Shown: positions 41,313-50,654, numbered from the stretch's first letter. The stretch: DNA of 64,000 nt from Mycolicibacterium duvalii (GCF_010726645.1 NZ_AP022563.1:4650001-4714000); one strand, 5' to 3'. Numbers and translations are program-made. The notes: generated by a model not told the origin, from the sequence alone.

Positions 41313-41720
41313 GTGAAGCTGGATCTGCTGACCCCCGGCATCGAGGTGGGGCTGGTGACCACCGACCTCCCCGCGATGGTCGCCTTCTACGAAGGTTTCC
41401 TCGAGCTCGAATGTCAGGGCGACCTGGAGTTCGAGGGCGGCTCGCAGCGGCGCTACACGCTGGGCACCAGCGTGCTCAAGCTCGTCACCTACACCGACCC
41501 GCCCGCGGCTCCCGTCGCTCCCGGCGGCGGGCGGGCCCAGGCGGGCCTGCGGTACTTCACCATCGGGGTGAACGGGCTGCGCGGAGTCGCCGAGGCCTTC
41601 GCGGCGTCGGATCACCCGATCGTCGAGCCGCTGACCGAGTTCGCGCCGGTGCCGGGCATGGGGTTCATGTTCGTCGCCGATCCGGACGGCAACCACATCG
41701 AACTGTTCGGCACACTGTGA
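41313..41720 (+). CDS. VOC/glyoxalase-family protein
   Basis: 135 residues from GTG 41313. Typical VOC modules: VGLVTTDLPAMVAFYEGFLELE and LRYFTIGVNGLRGVAEAFAASD, closing with FVADPDGNHIELFGTL where E132 is the usual metal-ligand Glu. Possibly a dioxygenase- or lyase-type metalloenzyme; substrate unknown. The stop overlaps the GTG start of the rhomboid gene (41717-41720), so the two are co-translated. Confidence 0.83.
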   Translation: MKLDLLTPGIEVGLVTTDLPAMVAFYEGFLELECQGDLEFEGGSQRRYTLGTSVLKLVTYTDPPAAPVAPGGGRAQAGLRYFTIGVNGLRGVAEAFAASDHPIVEPLTEFAPVPGMGFMFVADPDGNHIELFGTL

Positions 41721-42592
41721 GCTACCCCTATCAGCCAGCGGGGCCGCCACCGCAGACACCGACGTGTTACCGCCATCCGAATCGGCCGACCTACGTGCAG
41801 TGCACCCGCTGCGGCCGGTTCATCTGTCCCGAGTGCATGCACAGCGCCGCGGTCGGGCACCAGTGCGCCGAGTGTGTCGGTGCTGCCGCGCGCAGTGCCC
41901 CCGTTGTGCGGACCGCGTTGGGTGGCCGCCGAGCCGCGTCCACGGTGCCGGTGCTGACCTACGGGCTGATCGCGGTCAACGTCGTGATGTTCATCCTGCA
42001 GACCACGTCGTCGGCGCTGGAACGCGAGCTGGTGCTGTGGGCGCCCGCCGTCGCCGACGGGGAGCTCTACCGGCTGCTGAGCTCGGCGTTCCTGCATTAC
42101 GGGATGATCCACATCCTGTTCAACATGTTCGCCCTCTACATCGTGGGCCCGCAGCTGGAGCTGGCGTTGGGCCGGTTGCGGTTCGCGGCCCTGTACTTGC
42201 TCAGCGCGTTGGGCGGCTCGGTGCTGGTGTACCTGCTGTCATCGCTGAACTCCGCGACCGCGGGCGCGTCGGGCGCGATCTTCGGGTTGTTCGGCGCGAC
42301 GTTCGTGGTGGGGCGACGGCTCAACATGGACGTCCGCGGGGTGATGGCGATCATCGTGATCAACCTGGTGATCACCTTCGTCGTGCCGCTGGTCAGCTCG
42401 CAGAACATCAGCTGGCAGGGCCATCTCGGCGGCTTGGTCACCGGCGCGGCCGTGGCGGCCGCCTATGCGTACGCGCCGCCGCGGCATCGCAACGCCGTGC
42501 AGGCCGGGGCCACCGTGGCGGTCCTGCTGATCGTCGCCGGCCTGATCTGGTTCCGCACCGAGCAGTTGCGGGCACTTTTCGGGCTCGGTTAG
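41717..42592 (+). CDS. Rhomboid intramembrane serine protease with N-terminal zinc finger
   Basis: 291 residues from GTG 41717. Residues 16-54 form a B-box-like zinc finger with C17, H20, C29, C32, C37, C40, H48, C50, C53. Residues 78-290 give six to seven membrane spans; the catalytic Ser is S185 in GASGAIFG and the His is H236 in GHLGG, with conserved HILFNMFAL (H132) in the second helix. It cleaves membrane proteins inside the bilayer; substrates unknown. It matches the zinc-finger rhomboid type found across actinobacteria. Confidence 0.92.
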   Translation: MSYPYQPAGPPPQTPTCYRHPNRPTYVQCTRCGRFICPECMHSAAVGHQCAECVGAAARSAPVVRTALGGRRAASTVPVLTYGLIAVNVVMFILQTTSSALERELVLWAPAVADGELYRLLSSAFLHYGMIHILFNMFALYIVGPQLELALGRLRFAALYLLSALGGSVLVYLLSSLNSATAGASGAIFGLFGATFVVGRRLNMDVRGVMAIIVINLVITFVVPLVSSQNISWQGHLGGLVTGAAVAAAYAYAPPRHRNAVQAGATVAVLLIVAGLIWFRTEQLRALFGLG

Positions 42593-42637
42593 CGCGCCCG
42601 CGCGTCGGCGCCCACCCGAGCGGGTAAGAAGGAGAGG

Positions 42638-43342
42638 ATGCTGGGTCTGCCCGATCGGATACGCGCGTGCCTGTTCGACCTCGACGGTGTCCTCACCGAC
42701 ACGGCCAGCGTGCACCGGCGCGCGTGGAAAGCGATGTTCGACGAGTACCTGCGCGCGACGACGGGGCCCGACTTCCGGCCGTTCGACGCGGGCGAGGACT
42801 ACGAGCGCTACGTCGACGGCAAGCCCCGCCTCGACGGGGTCCGGTCGTTTCTGGCCAGCCGCGACATCGTGGCCGACGACGAAACCGTGGTCGAGCTCGG
42901 AGAGCGCAAGAACGAGCAGTTCGGCCGGACGCTGCGTGCCGACGGCGTGACCGTGTTCGACGGCTCGCGCCGCTATCTGCAGGCGGCCGCCGAAGCCGGA
43001 TTGCGCCGCGCCGTGGTGTCGTCGAGTGCCAACACCGCAGCGGTTCTCGACATGACCGGCCTCGGTGACTACATCGAGCAACGGGTCGACGGTGTCACGC
43101 TGCGCGACGAGCAGCTGCCCGGCAAGCCCGCGCCGGACTCGTTCCTGCGCGCCGCGCAACTGCTCGACGTGGCGCCCGAGGATGCGGCGGTGTTCGAGGA
43201 CGCCATCGCCGGGGTCGCAGCCGGGCGCGCCGGCGGGTTCGGTGTGGTGGTCGGGGTCGACCGGGTGGGTCAGGCGGATGCGTTGCGCGACAACGGCGCC
43301 GACATCGTCGTCACCGACCTCGGGGAGTTGCTGACGTCATGA
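42638..43342 (+). CDS. Beta-phosphoglucomutase-type HAD hydrolase (Rv3400-like)
   Basis: 234 residues. HAD motif I FDLDGVLTDT gives nucleophile D14 and acid/base D16; motif II VVSSSAN, motif III Lys in PGKPAPDSF and motif IV EDAIAGVAAG are all present with a helical cap between ~20 and 95. With the GH65 phosphorylase downstream it would convert beta-glucose 1-phosphate to glucose 6-phosphate. Strong AAGGAGAGG ribosome site. The stop overlaps the GH65 start by 4 bp. Same gene pair as Rv3400-Rv3401 in M. tuberculosis. Confidence 0.92.
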   Translation: MLGLPDRIRACLFDLDGVLTDTASVHRRAWKAMFDEYLRATTGPDFRPFDAGEDYERYVDGKPRLDGVRSFLASRDIVADDETVVELGERKNEQFGRTLRADGVTVFDGSRRYLQAAAEAGLRRAVVSSSANTAAVLDMTGLGDYIEQRVDGVTLRDEQLPGKPAPDSFLRAAQLLDVAPEDAAVFEDAIAGVAAGRAGGFGVVVGVDRVGQADALRDNGADIVVTDLGELLTS

Positions 43343-45708
43343 TGATCAAGGACGAGGCGTTCCCCGTCGAGCCCTGGCAGGTGCGCGAGACCGAACTGCA
43401 TCACGACCTGCTGCCGCAGAGCGAGTCGTTGTTCGCGTTGTCCAACGGTCACATCGGACTCCGCGGGAACCTCGACGAAGGCGAACCGTACGGTCTGCCG
43501 GGCACCTACCTGAACGGCTTCTACGAGATCCGTCCGCTGCCCTACGCCGAAGCGGGTTTCGGATACCCCGAGGACGGCCAGTCCATCGTCAACGTCACCA
43601 ACGGCAAGATCATCCGGTTGCTGGTCGACGACGAGCCGTTCGACACCCGCTACGGCCAACTGCTGTCCCACGAACGCATCCTCGACATGCGAGCCGGGGT
43701 GCTGCGGCGCTGCGCCGAGTGGAAATCCCCGGCCGGCAAGCACATTCGGCTCAACACGGTCCGCATGGTGTCGCTGGCGCAGCGCGGGCTGGCCGCCATC
43801 GAGTACGAGGTCGAGGCCGTCGACGATCCGGTGCGGGTCACGCTGCAGTCCGAGCTCGTCGCCAACGAGGACCAGCCGTCGCCATCCGACGACCCGCGAG
43901 TGGCGGCGGTCCTGGTCAATCCGCTGGCCCCGGTGATGCATGAGGTCAGTGAGAACGGCGCGCTGCTGGTCCACCGCACCCGGTCCTCCGGCCTGATGAT
44001 GGCAGCGGCGATGGACCACGTGGTGGAGGCCCCGGGGCGGCTCGACCTCAGCGGCGACGCCGGCGAGGACTGGGCGCGCACCACCGTGGTGTGCGGCCTC
44101 GAACCCGGGCAACGACTGCGCGTGGTGAAGTATCTGGCGTACGGGTGGTCGAGCCTGCGGTCCCGGCCGGCGTTGCGGGACCAGGCGGCCGCCGCGATCG
44201 CCAGCGCGCGCTACACCGGGTGGCAAGGGCTGCTCGACGAACAGCGCCGCTACCTCGACGACTTCTGGGACTGCGCCGACGTGGAGGTCGAGGGCGACGC
44301 CGACTGCCAGCAGGCGGTGCGGTTCGGGCTGTTCCACGTGATGCAGGCCAGCGCCCGCGCCGAGCGCCGGGCCATTCCCAGCAAGGGCCTGACCGGCAGC
44401 GGCTACGACGGGCACTCCTTCTGGGACACTGAAGGATTCGTGCTTCCGGTGCTGACCTACACCGCGCCCGCCGCGGCGGCCGATGCGCTGCGGTGGCGGT
44501 CGTCGACCCTGGAGATGGCGCAGGCCCGCGCCGAGGAACTCGATCTGCACGGCGCCTGCTTTCCCTGGCGGACGATCCGCGGACAGGAGTGTTCGGCGTA
44601 CTGGCCGGCCGGGACCGCCGGGTTCCACGTCAACGCCGACATCGCGATGGCCTTCGAGCGCTACCGGGTGGTCACCGGCGACCACTCGCTGGAGGCGGAG
44701 TGTGGCCTGGCCGTCCTGGTCAACACCGCGCGGATGTGGCACTCGCTCGGACATCGGGATCGATACGGTCGCTGGCGAATCGACGGAGTGACCGGCCCCG
44801 ACGAGTACACCGCGGTGGTACGCGACAACGTCTTCACGAACCTGATGGCCGCGGCCAACCTGCGCGCGGCCGCCGAAGCCTGCCGGCGGAACCCGGACGC
44901 GGCCGGCGAACTGGGGGTCGGTCTGGAGGAGATCGCCACCTGGTGTGACACGGCCGACGCGGTGCACATCCCCTACGACGAGGAACTCGGCGTGCACCCG
45001 CAGTGCGACGGCTTCACCACGTTGCGCGAGTGGGACTTCGACGACAACACCCGGTATCCGCTGTTGCTGCACGAACCCTATGTGCGGCTCTACCCGGCGC
45101 AGGTGGTCAAGCAGGCCGACCTGGTGCTGGCGATGCAGCTGCAGAGCCACGCGTTCACCGCAGAACAGAAGGCGCGCAACGTCGACTACTACGAGCGGCG
45201 CACCACGCGCGACTCATCGCTGTCGGCGTGCACCCAGGCGGTGATGTGCGCCGACGTGGGCCACCTCGAACTGGCGCACGACTACACCTACGAAGCGGCC
45301 CTGATCGATCTCCGCGATCTGCACCGCAACACCGCCGACGGTCTGCACCTGGCGTCGCTGGCCGGCAGCTGGACGGCGCTGGTGGCCGGGTTCGGCGGTC
45401 TGCGCGACGACGACGGCGTCTTGGCGCTCGACCCGCACCTGCCGTCCGGGATCTCCCGGTTGCGGTTCCGGTTGCGGTGGCGCGAGTTCCGGGTCACCGT
45501 CGACACCGACCACGACTGTGTCACCTACACGTTGCGCGACGGTCCGCGCTCACGGTTGCTGATCCGGCACGCCGGCGAGCAGCTCGAGCTGAGCACCGAC
45601 GAACCGACCCGGGTGCCGGTGCGCCCCCGGGTACCGCTGTTGCCGCCACCGCAGCAGCCGCCCGGCCGGGAACCGCTGGGCCGCCAACGCGACCGTGGCG
45701 GCGACTGA
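43339..45708 (+). CDS. GH65 disaccharide phosphorylase (maltose/trehalose-type, Rv3401-like)
   Basis: 789 residues, the usual length. The N-terminal beta-sandwich (to ~270) leads to an (alpha/alpha)6 barrel; the general-acid Glu is E489 in GVTGPDEYTA, and the preceding blocks GYDGHSFWDTEGFVLPVL and HVNADIAMAFERY are hallmarks of GH65. It should phosphorolyse maltose, trehalose or kojibiose to glucose plus beta-glucose 1-phosphate, which the coupled mutase then converts. Phosphate specificity is inferred from the partner gene. Ends 5 bp before the next gene. Confidence 0.92.
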   Translation: MMIKDEAFPVEPWQVRETELHHDLLPQSESLFALSNGHIGLRGNLDEGEPYGLPGTYLNGFYEIRPLPYAEAGFGYPEDGQSIVNVTNGKIIRLLVDDEPFDTRYGQLLSHERILDMRAGVLRRCAEWKSPAGKHIRLNTVRMVSLAQRGLAAIEYEVEAVDDPVRVTLQSELVANEDQPSPSDDPRVAAVLVNPLAPVMHEVSENGALLVHRTRSSGLMMAAAMDHVVEAPGRLDLSGDAGEDWARTTVVCGLEPGQRLRVVKYLAYGWSSLRSRPALRDQAAAAIASARYTGWQGLLDEQRRYLDDFWDCADVEVEGDADCQQAVRFGLFHVMQASARAERRAIPSKGLTGSGYDGHSFWDTEGFVLPVLTYTAPAAAADALRWRSSTLEMAQARAEELDLHGACFPWRTIRGQECSAYWPAGTAGFHVNADIAMAFERYRVVTGDHSLEAECGLAVLVNTARMWHSLGHRDRYGRWRIDGVTGPDEYTAVVRDNVFTNLMAAANLRAAAEACRRNPDAAGELGVGLEEIATWCDTADAVHIPYDEELGVHPQCDGFTTLREWDFDDNTRYPLLLHEPYVRLYPAQVVKQADLVLAMQLQSHAFTAEQKARNVDYYERRTTRDSSLSACTQAVMCADVGHLELAHDYTYEAALIDLRDLHRNTADGLHLASLAGSWTALVAGFGGLRDDDGVLALDPHLPSGISRLRFRLRWREFRVTVDTDHDCVTYTLRDGPRSRLLIRHAGEQLELSTDEPTRVPVRPRVPLLPPPQQPPGREPLGRQRDRGGD

Positions 45709-45713
45709 CGGCC

Positions 45714-46523
45714 GTGGCCGGCACCGACGTCGAGCGCGCGCTCGACGAGCTGTACGCCACTCGCCCGCAGGATTTCACGGCGGTGCGCACCCGGCTGGCC
45801 GCAGCGGCCAAACGCGGCGGCGACCCGGCGGGTTCGCGGCGGATCGCGGGTAGCCGCAAACCCACCACGGCGGCCTGGGTGGTCAACGCGCTGGCGGTGC
45901 AGACCGGGGCGCGGGAGCAGCTGGCGGACCTGGGTGCCCGGCTGCGCGACGCCCACGCGGCGATGGACGGCGGCGAGATCCGTGCGCTGACCGCCGAGCA
46001 GCGGCGCGTGGTCGATGACCTGACCCGGGCTGCCTTCCGCCTCACCGGTCTCGACACACCCACCGCGGCCGTGCGGGACGACGTCGTCGCGACGCTGCAG
46101 GCCGCCGTCGCCGATCCCGACGTCACGGCGCGCCTGGGCCGCCTGACCAAGGCCGAAAAGTGGTCCGGGTTCGGTGAGTTCGGCTCGGCGGCCGCGGTTT
46201 CCAGTGTGAAGAAGAACTCGCCCCCGCCGCCGGCCCGGCGCACCGAGGAACCGAAGGCCGAGCACCGCCGCGCTCAGCGCGCCCGCGCGGCGCTGCTGGC
46301 CGCACAACGTGCCAAGGCCGAGGCCGACGACGCACTGACCGAACTGCGGGCCGACCTCGCCACCGCGCGGCTGCGCCACCAGGACGCGCAACGCCGGCTG
46401 CGCGAGGCCGAGGACGCGCTGACCGCGGCGCAGGACGCCTACGACGCGGCCACACAGGCCGGCAGAGAGGCCGCCGCCGCGGTCAGGGAGGCGCAGGCCG
46501 ACTACCGCCGCGCGAACGGATAG
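45714..46523 (+). CDS. Coiled-coil hypothetical protein (269 aa)
   Basis: GTG start at 45714, 5 bp after the GH65 stop. Residues 1-150 are helical with a conserved-looking SRKPTTAAWVVNALAV segment; residues ~175-269 are an Ala/Arg/Glu-rich coiled coil (e.g. AHRRAQRARAALLAAQRAKAEADDA region). No enzyme motif and no membrane segment. I do not recognise a named family, although similar two-part proteins occur in actinobacteria. Position suggests it is transcribed with the sugar phosphorylase pair without implying a shared role. Confidence 0.7.
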   Translation: MAGTDVERALDELYATRPQDFTAVRTRLAAAAKRGGDPAGSRRIAGSRKPTTAAWVVNALAVQTGAREQLADLGARLRDAHAAMDGGEIRALTAEQRRVVDDLTRAAFRLTGLDTPTAAVRDDVVATLQAAVADPDVTARLGRLTKAEKWSGFGEFGSAAAVSSVKKNSPPPPARRTEEPKAEHRRAQRARAALLAAQRAKAEADDALTELRADLATARLRHQDAQRRLREAEDALTAAQDAYDAATQAGREAAAAVREAQADYRRANG

Positions 46524-46568
46524 CCCACCGCGATATGTTGCGTGCGCACGCCCGGTCACCGCGGTGTG

Positions 46569-46597
46569 CTAAGCGAATTACTCAGCGCCCCGCTTAG
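46569..46597. promoter_or_regulatory. Inverted repeat CTAAGCG/CGCTTAG upstream of MHS transporter
   Basis: Seven-base arms whose centres lie 22 bp apart (two DNA turns), ending 15 nt before the transporter ATG and overlapping a possible -10 (TAGATT, 46595-46600). The position suits repression by a dimeric regulator encoded elsewhere. Confidence 0.35.
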
Positions 46598-46611
46598 ATT
46601 CGGGAGGTGGC

Positions 46612-47886
46612 ATGACAACCGACATCCGGAAAGTGGTGACCGGAGCCTCGATCGGCAACGCCGTCGAGTGGTTCGACTTCGCCATCTACGGCTTTCTCGC
46701 CACGTTCATCGCCGCACAGTTCTTCCCGGCCGGCAACGACACCGCGGCGTTGCTCAACACTTTCGCGATATTCGCCGCGGCCTTCTTCATGCGCCCGCTC
46801 GGCGGGTTCTTCTTCGGCCCCCTCGGCGACCGGATCGGGCGGCAGCGCGTGCTGGCCGTGGTGATCCTGCTGATGTCGGCGGCCACGCTGGGCATCGGGC
46901 TGTTGCCGACCTACGCCACCATCGGCCTGGCCGCGCCGCTGCTGCTGCTGATTCTGCGCTGCCTGCAGGGGTTTTCGGCCGGAGGTGAGTACGGTGGCGG
47001 CGCGGTGTACCTGGCCGAGTTCGCCAGCGACCGTCGCCGCGGCGTCACCGTCACCTTCATGGCCTGGTCCGGGGTCGTCGGTTTCCTGCTCGGCTCGCTG
47101 ACGGTGACCCTGTTGCAGGCGCTGCTGCCGGCCGAGGCGATGGAAAGCTACGGGTGGCGGATCCCGTTTCTGATCGCCGGCCCGCTCGGCCTGGTGGGGC
47201 TCTACATCCGTCTTCGCCTCGGCGACACGCCGCAGTTCGCCGAACTCGACAAGGCCGACAAGACCTCCGCGTCCCCGCTGCGCGAGGCGGTGACGACGTC
47301 CACGCGGCAGATCCTGCAGGTGCTGGGCCTGTTCATCGTGTTCAACATCGGCTATTACGTGGTGTTCGCGTTTCTGCCAACGTATTTCATCAGAACGCTG
47401 GAGTTCTCGAAGACCGCGTCGTTCGTGTCGATCACGTTGGCATGCGTGGTGGCGCTGGTCCTGATCCTGCCGCTGGCCATGCTCTCGGACCGGGTCGGCC
47501 GCCGGCCTTTGCTGATCGCCGGGTCGCTCGGATTCGCGGTGCTGGGCTATCCGTTGTTCCTGCTGCTGAACTCCGGGTCGCTGGTCGCGGCGATCGTGGC
47601 GCACTGCGCACTGGCGGCCATCGAGTCGATCTACATCGCGGCGGCGGTGACCGCCGGCGTGGAACTGTTCGCGACCCGGGTGCGCTTCAGCGGGTTCTCG
47701 GTGGGCTACAACCTGTGCGTGGCGATCTTCGGCGGCACCACGCCGTATGTAGTGACGTGGCTGACCGCCGCCACCGGAGACCCCATCGCGCCGGCGTTCT
47801 ACCTGATCGTGGCCGCGCTCGTGTCGCTGGCCACGGTGCACACCCTGCGGGAGTCGGCCGGGCGCGCGCTGGCGCAGGTGCAGTGA
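46612..47886 (+). CDS. MHS-family MFS transporter (ProP/KgtP-like)
   Basis: 424 residues with 12 membrane spans. The metabolite:H+ symporter signature is clear: GNAVEWFDFAIYGFLA in TM1, PLGDRIGRQRVL after TM2 and SAGGEYGGGAVYLAEF in TM4-5. Substrates in this family include proline/betaine, alpha-ketoglutarate and shikimate; which applies is unknown. GGGAGG lies 5 nt before the ATG. An inverted repeat upstream may serve a regulator. Confidence 0.9.
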   Translation: MTTDIRKVVTGASIGNAVEWFDFAIYGFLATFIAAQFFPAGNDTAALLNTFAIFAAAFFMRPLGGFFFGPLGDRIGRQRVLAVVILLMSAATLGIGLLPTYATIGLAAPLLLLILRCLQGFSAGGEYGGGAVYLAEFASDRRRGVTVTFMAWSGVVGFLLGSLTVTLLQALLPAEAMESYGWRIPFLIAGPLGLVGLYIRLRLGDTPQFAELDKADKTSASPLREAVTTSTRQILQVLGLFIVFNIGYYVVFAFLPTYFIRTLEFSKTASFVSITLACVVALVLILPLAMLSDRVGRRPLLIAGSLGFAVLGYPLFLLLNSGSLVAAIVAHCALAAIESIYIAAAVTAGVELFATRVRFSGFSVGYNLCVAIFGGTTPYVVTWLTAATGDPIAPAFYLIVAALVSLATVHTLRESAGRALAQVQ

Positions 47887-47932
47887 GACCCCATTAGGCT
47901 GGGTGCAGGCAACCACGAAGGGGAGACGCGCA

Positions 47933-48232
47933 ATGAAGCTTCAGGTGCTGCCTTACCTCACCGTCGAGGTCGATGACCAGGTGCGCCATCGCCTGCGGGG
48001 CGCGGGAGAGCGGCTACGGGTGAACCTGCGGGCCTACCTGCGCAGCGCAGCCGACGACGTCGACGCCGCCGGCGACCGGGTGCGCGGTCTGTGTGACCGC
48101 GCGGTGCACCGCGTCGACTCGGTGGTGGCCTCGGTCAACGAGCGGATCGCCCCGGAACCCGGCGCGGGGCCCCGACTGCGGGTGGTCGACGACGGCGAAC
48201 GGCCGAGCGGTTCCCGTCGCGAGGCGGTCTGA
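47933..48232 (+). CDS. Small hypothetical protein (99 aa)
   Basis: ATG 47933 with GAAGGGGAG upstream at good distance, so expression is likely. The product is basic and amphipathic (MKLQVLPYLTVEVDDQVRHRLRG), without Cys, signal or membrane segment. Function and family unknown. Ends 28 bp before the convergent gene. Confidence 0.65.
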   Translation: MKLQVLPYLTVEVDDQVRHRLRGAGERLRVNLRAYLRSAADDVDAAGDRVRGLCDRAVHRVDSVVASVNERIAPEPGAGPRLRVVDDGERPSGSRREAV

Positions 48233-48260
48233 GTCAGGTCGCCCGCGGCGGGCGCGAACC

Positions 48261-48611
48261 TCAGGTGGCTGCGCGCCCGCTGCGGCCGCCGGCGAAGAAC
48301 GACCCCACCACCAGCACCACACCGATGACCGCGACCGGGATGGCCCAGGACCGGCGCGACGACACCGCGGACTCGCACTCCGCCACGAAATCGCGGCTCG
48401 GAACGATCTGGTCGATGATCGGCAGGTTGGCCGGATTCTGGTCGTCGACCCGCTGGGCCTCCGACAGGTCGGCGGAGATGCCGTTCCCGCACCCGATGTT
48501 CTGTTCCGGCCCGGACACCGACACCGGTACCAACAACGCGATGACACCGACCAGCAGAGCCGCCACACCAGCCGCCAACAACACCTGTCGCAGTTTCATG
48601 CTCCGTGTCAT
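48261..48611 (-). CDS. Two-TM hypothetical membrane protein (116 aa)
   Basis: From ATG 48611, or ATG 48599 which gives a cleaner MKLRQVLLAAG start. A first hydrophobic segment (VLLAAGVAALLVGVIALLVPV) precedes an exported loop containing the Cys pair C46/C71 (numbered from MKLRQ start slightly less) and the motif NIGCGNGI, then a second span (WAIPVAVIGVVLVVGSFFAGG) ends the protein. Such two-span proteins with a short Cys loop are frequent in mycobacteria; no function assigned. Confidence 0.68.
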   Translation of the reverse strand: MTRSMKLRQVLLAAGVAALLVGVIALLVPVSVSGPEQNIGCGNGISADLSEAQRVDDQNPANLPIIDQIVPSRDFVAECESAVSSRRSWAIPVAVIGVVLVVGSFFAGGRSGRAAT

Positions 48612-48703
48612 TGCCCAGTTCCGCTTCCGCGAAACAAGATCGGTGACGCGCCATCCGGCCACCGGGGTGGGCGTCACACCGGCGAGTGTGTTGTCCTAGT
48701 CGG

Positions 48704-49612
48704 GTGATCGGCCACGGACTGACGGTGCTGCTGGCACTTCTGGCTGCGGTGTTCCTCGCGCTGGGCATCGTGGTGCGCCAACGGGCCACCCTCGATGTGC
48801 CCGCGGAACACGGCATCAGTGCGGTGATGTTCGCAACCCTGATCCGGCGTCCGCTGTGGTGGGCCGGCACCGCCGCCGCACTCGCCGGCTTCCTGTTCCA
48901 GGCCCTGGCGCTGGCCGAGGGCTCGTTGCTGCTGGTGCAACCCATCCTGGTGTCGGCGCTGCTGTTCGCCTTGCCGCTGAGCGCGCACTGGGCGGGCAGG
49001 CGGGTCACCCGTGGGGAGTGGGCGTGGGCGGTGCTGCTGACCGTCGCGCTGGCCGTGTTCGTGGTGCTGGCCAAAGCCAACCCGGGCGACTACCAGGCGT
49101 CGCTGTCCTCGTCGGTGACCGTCGCCGTGGTGTGCACCATTGCGGTGCTGGCGTGCGTGGTGGTCGCGACCCGGGCCGTCGGTTGGCGCCGCGCGGTGCT
49201 GCTCGCGGTCGCGGTCGGCGTGATGTTCGGCGTGGTGGCCGTCCTGACCAAGCTGGTCATGCACCTGCTGACCCACGACGGCGTCGACGCGGTGCTGACC
49301 ACCCCGGTGCTGTACCTGCTGGTGGTGCTCGGCGTGGTGGCCATGCTGCTGCAGCAGTCGGCCTTTCATGCCGGGTCGCTGCAGACGTCGGTGCCCACCA
49401 TGCTGGTGCTCGAACCGATGGTCGCGGTGCTCCTCGGCGCGGTCGTGCTGGGGGAGCACCTCGATGTCGGACGCTGGGACGCGGTCGCGCTGGCGCTGTC
49501 GACCGCGGCGATGCTCGCGGGCACCATCGCGCTGGGCCGCGACGAAGGCGCCTACGAGGAGGCGCTGGCGCCTGCGCCGAAACCCGCCGAACGCATGGAT
49601 CAGCCCACCTAG
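48704..49612 (+). CDS. DMT-superfamily membrane transporter
   Basis: 302 residues from GTG 48704, with nine to ten hydrophobic spans and the EamA/DMT look: VVRQRATLDVPAEHGIS after TM1 and the repeated half VLEPMVAVLLGAVVLGEHLD in the second part. Related mycobacterial proteins are annotated as DMT transporters or multidrug resistance-like permeases; the substrate is unknown. Overlaps by 4 bp with the convergent PPOX gene (49609-49612). Confidence 0.82.
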   Translation: MIGHGLTVLLALLAAVFLALGIVVRQRATLDVPAEHGISAVMFATLIRRPLWWAGTAAALAGFLFQALALAEGSLLLVQPILVSALLFALPLSAHWAGRRVTRGEWAWAVLLTVALAVFVVLAKANPGDYQASLSSSVTVAVVCTIAVLACVVVATRAVGWRRAVLLAVAVGVMFGVVAVLTKLVMHLLTHDGVDAVLTTPVLYLLVVLGVVAMLLQQSAFHAGSLQTSVPTMLVLEPMVAVLLGAVVLGEHLDVGRWDAVALALSTAAMLAGTIALGRDEGAYEEALAPAPKPAERMDQPT

Positions 49613-50025
49613 TCCGGCCAGCCGACCCAGCGGGTGATGCGGACGGCGATGACGGGTCCGCCGAGCTCGACGTCGTGGTACTGCCGATATTTGCGGCGCA
49701 GCGCCGCCAGGCCGGTGGCGCCGGCGTCGTCGCCGTCATGAAGTCCGGCGACCCCGTCGGCGCGCACCCACCACAGTTGCGACCAGTCGTCGTCGTAGTG
49801 CTGGACCAGCAGGCTCACCGCCGGGTGGTGCTCGATGTTGGCCAGCCGTTGCAGCCGCCGCCCCGATTTCGGCTTCCCGTCCACCGCGGTGTAGGCCACA
49901 TCCCGAGCCTCGGCCATCGCGAACACCACCGGCACCACATGCGGTGCGCCGTCGGGCCGCACGGTGCCCAGCATCGCCACCTGTGCGGCGCGGAACCGGG
50001 CCGCCGCGGATTCGGAGACCGCCAC
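49609..50025 (-). CDS. PPOX-class F420-dependent oxidoreductase (Rv0121c-like)
   Basis: 138 residues from GTG 50025 (AAGAGA just upstream). Split-barrel flavin/F420-binding fold: FRAAQVAMLGTVRPDGAPHVVPVVFAMA at the start, DGKPKSGRRLQRLANIEHHP with the cofactor-binding Lys/Arg, and WWVRADGVAGL. This matches the group of mycobacterial F420-type PPOX proteins that includes Rv0121c. In M. tuberculosis that gene lies close to treS-mak; here mak is 2.7 kb away, while treS is absent from the window. Confidence 0.82.
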   Translation of the reverse strand: MAVSESAAARFRAAQVAMLGTVRPDGAPHVVPVVFAMAEARDVAYTAVDGKPKSGRRLQRLANIEHHPAVSLLVQHYDDDWSQLWWVRADGVAGLHDGDDAGATGLAALRRKYRQYHDVELGGPVIAVRITRWVGWPD

Positions 50026-50050
50026 TCTCTTGAGCCTAGAGATGTTCGGG

Positions 50051-50638
50051 TCAGACGTCCTGGACCGGTTCGATGCCGAGGTCGCGGTAGGTGACAAGCG
50101 CGTGGAACGGCACGCCGTGCCTGGCGAAGCGCCGCGCGGCCACGTCACCGCGGTCGACCATCGGGATCACCCCGGCGACCACCGCGCCCACCGCGGTGAC
50201 CCGTTCCAGCGCGATCTCGGTCGATCCTCCGGTGCTGATCACGTCGTCGACCAGCAGGACGCGGTCTCCGGGCTGCAGGCGGGTGCCTTCGATCCACTGC
50301 TCGCGACCACGGGACTTCTGCTCCTTGCGCACCGAGAACCACGCTTTGCCGGTGACCATCGCGACGCCGTGGGCCAGCGGATCGGCCCCCATCGTCAGCC
50401 CGCCCACGGCGTCGAACTCCACGCCGTGCGCGGCGGCCAGGTCGGCCACGGCGCGACTGACGATGGTGAGCCGCTCGCCGGTGTCGACGGCGAACTTGCC
50501 GTCGATGTAGTCGTGGCTGAGCTGACCGCTGGCCAGCCGGAAGGGCTCGTCGCGGCGTTCGTAACCGCGGGTCTTGATGAGGTCGAACGCGGCCTGCCAG
50601 GTCGGTGGTCGGTGAGGTGCCGCGCGCTGCTCAGCCAT
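50051..50638 (-). CDS. Orotate phosphoribosyltransferase-like protein (PyrE paralogue)
   Basis: 195 residues. The PRPP-binding motif VLLVDDVISTGGS is intact (about residues 126-138), and the hood region has RLASGQLSHDYIDGKFA as in OPRTase, whose catalytic Lys would be in FSVRKEQKSRG. It could be the orotate enzyme of pyrimidine synthesis or a paralogue acting on another base; isolated position away from pyr genes favours the latter. Start ATG 50638 with TACCAT 8 nt upstream. Confidence 0.83.
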   Translation of the reverse strand: MAEQRAAPHRPPTWQAAFDLIKTRGYERRDEPFRLASGQLSHDYIDGKFAVDTGERLTIVSRAVADLAAAHGVEFDAVGGLTMGADPLAHGVAMVTGKAWFSVRKEQKSRGREQWIEGTRLQPGDRVLLVDDVISTGGSTEIALERVTAVGAVVAGVIPMVDRGDVAARRFARHGVPFHALVTYRDLGIEPVQDV

Positions 50639-50654
50639 GTCGACAGATGGTAGT

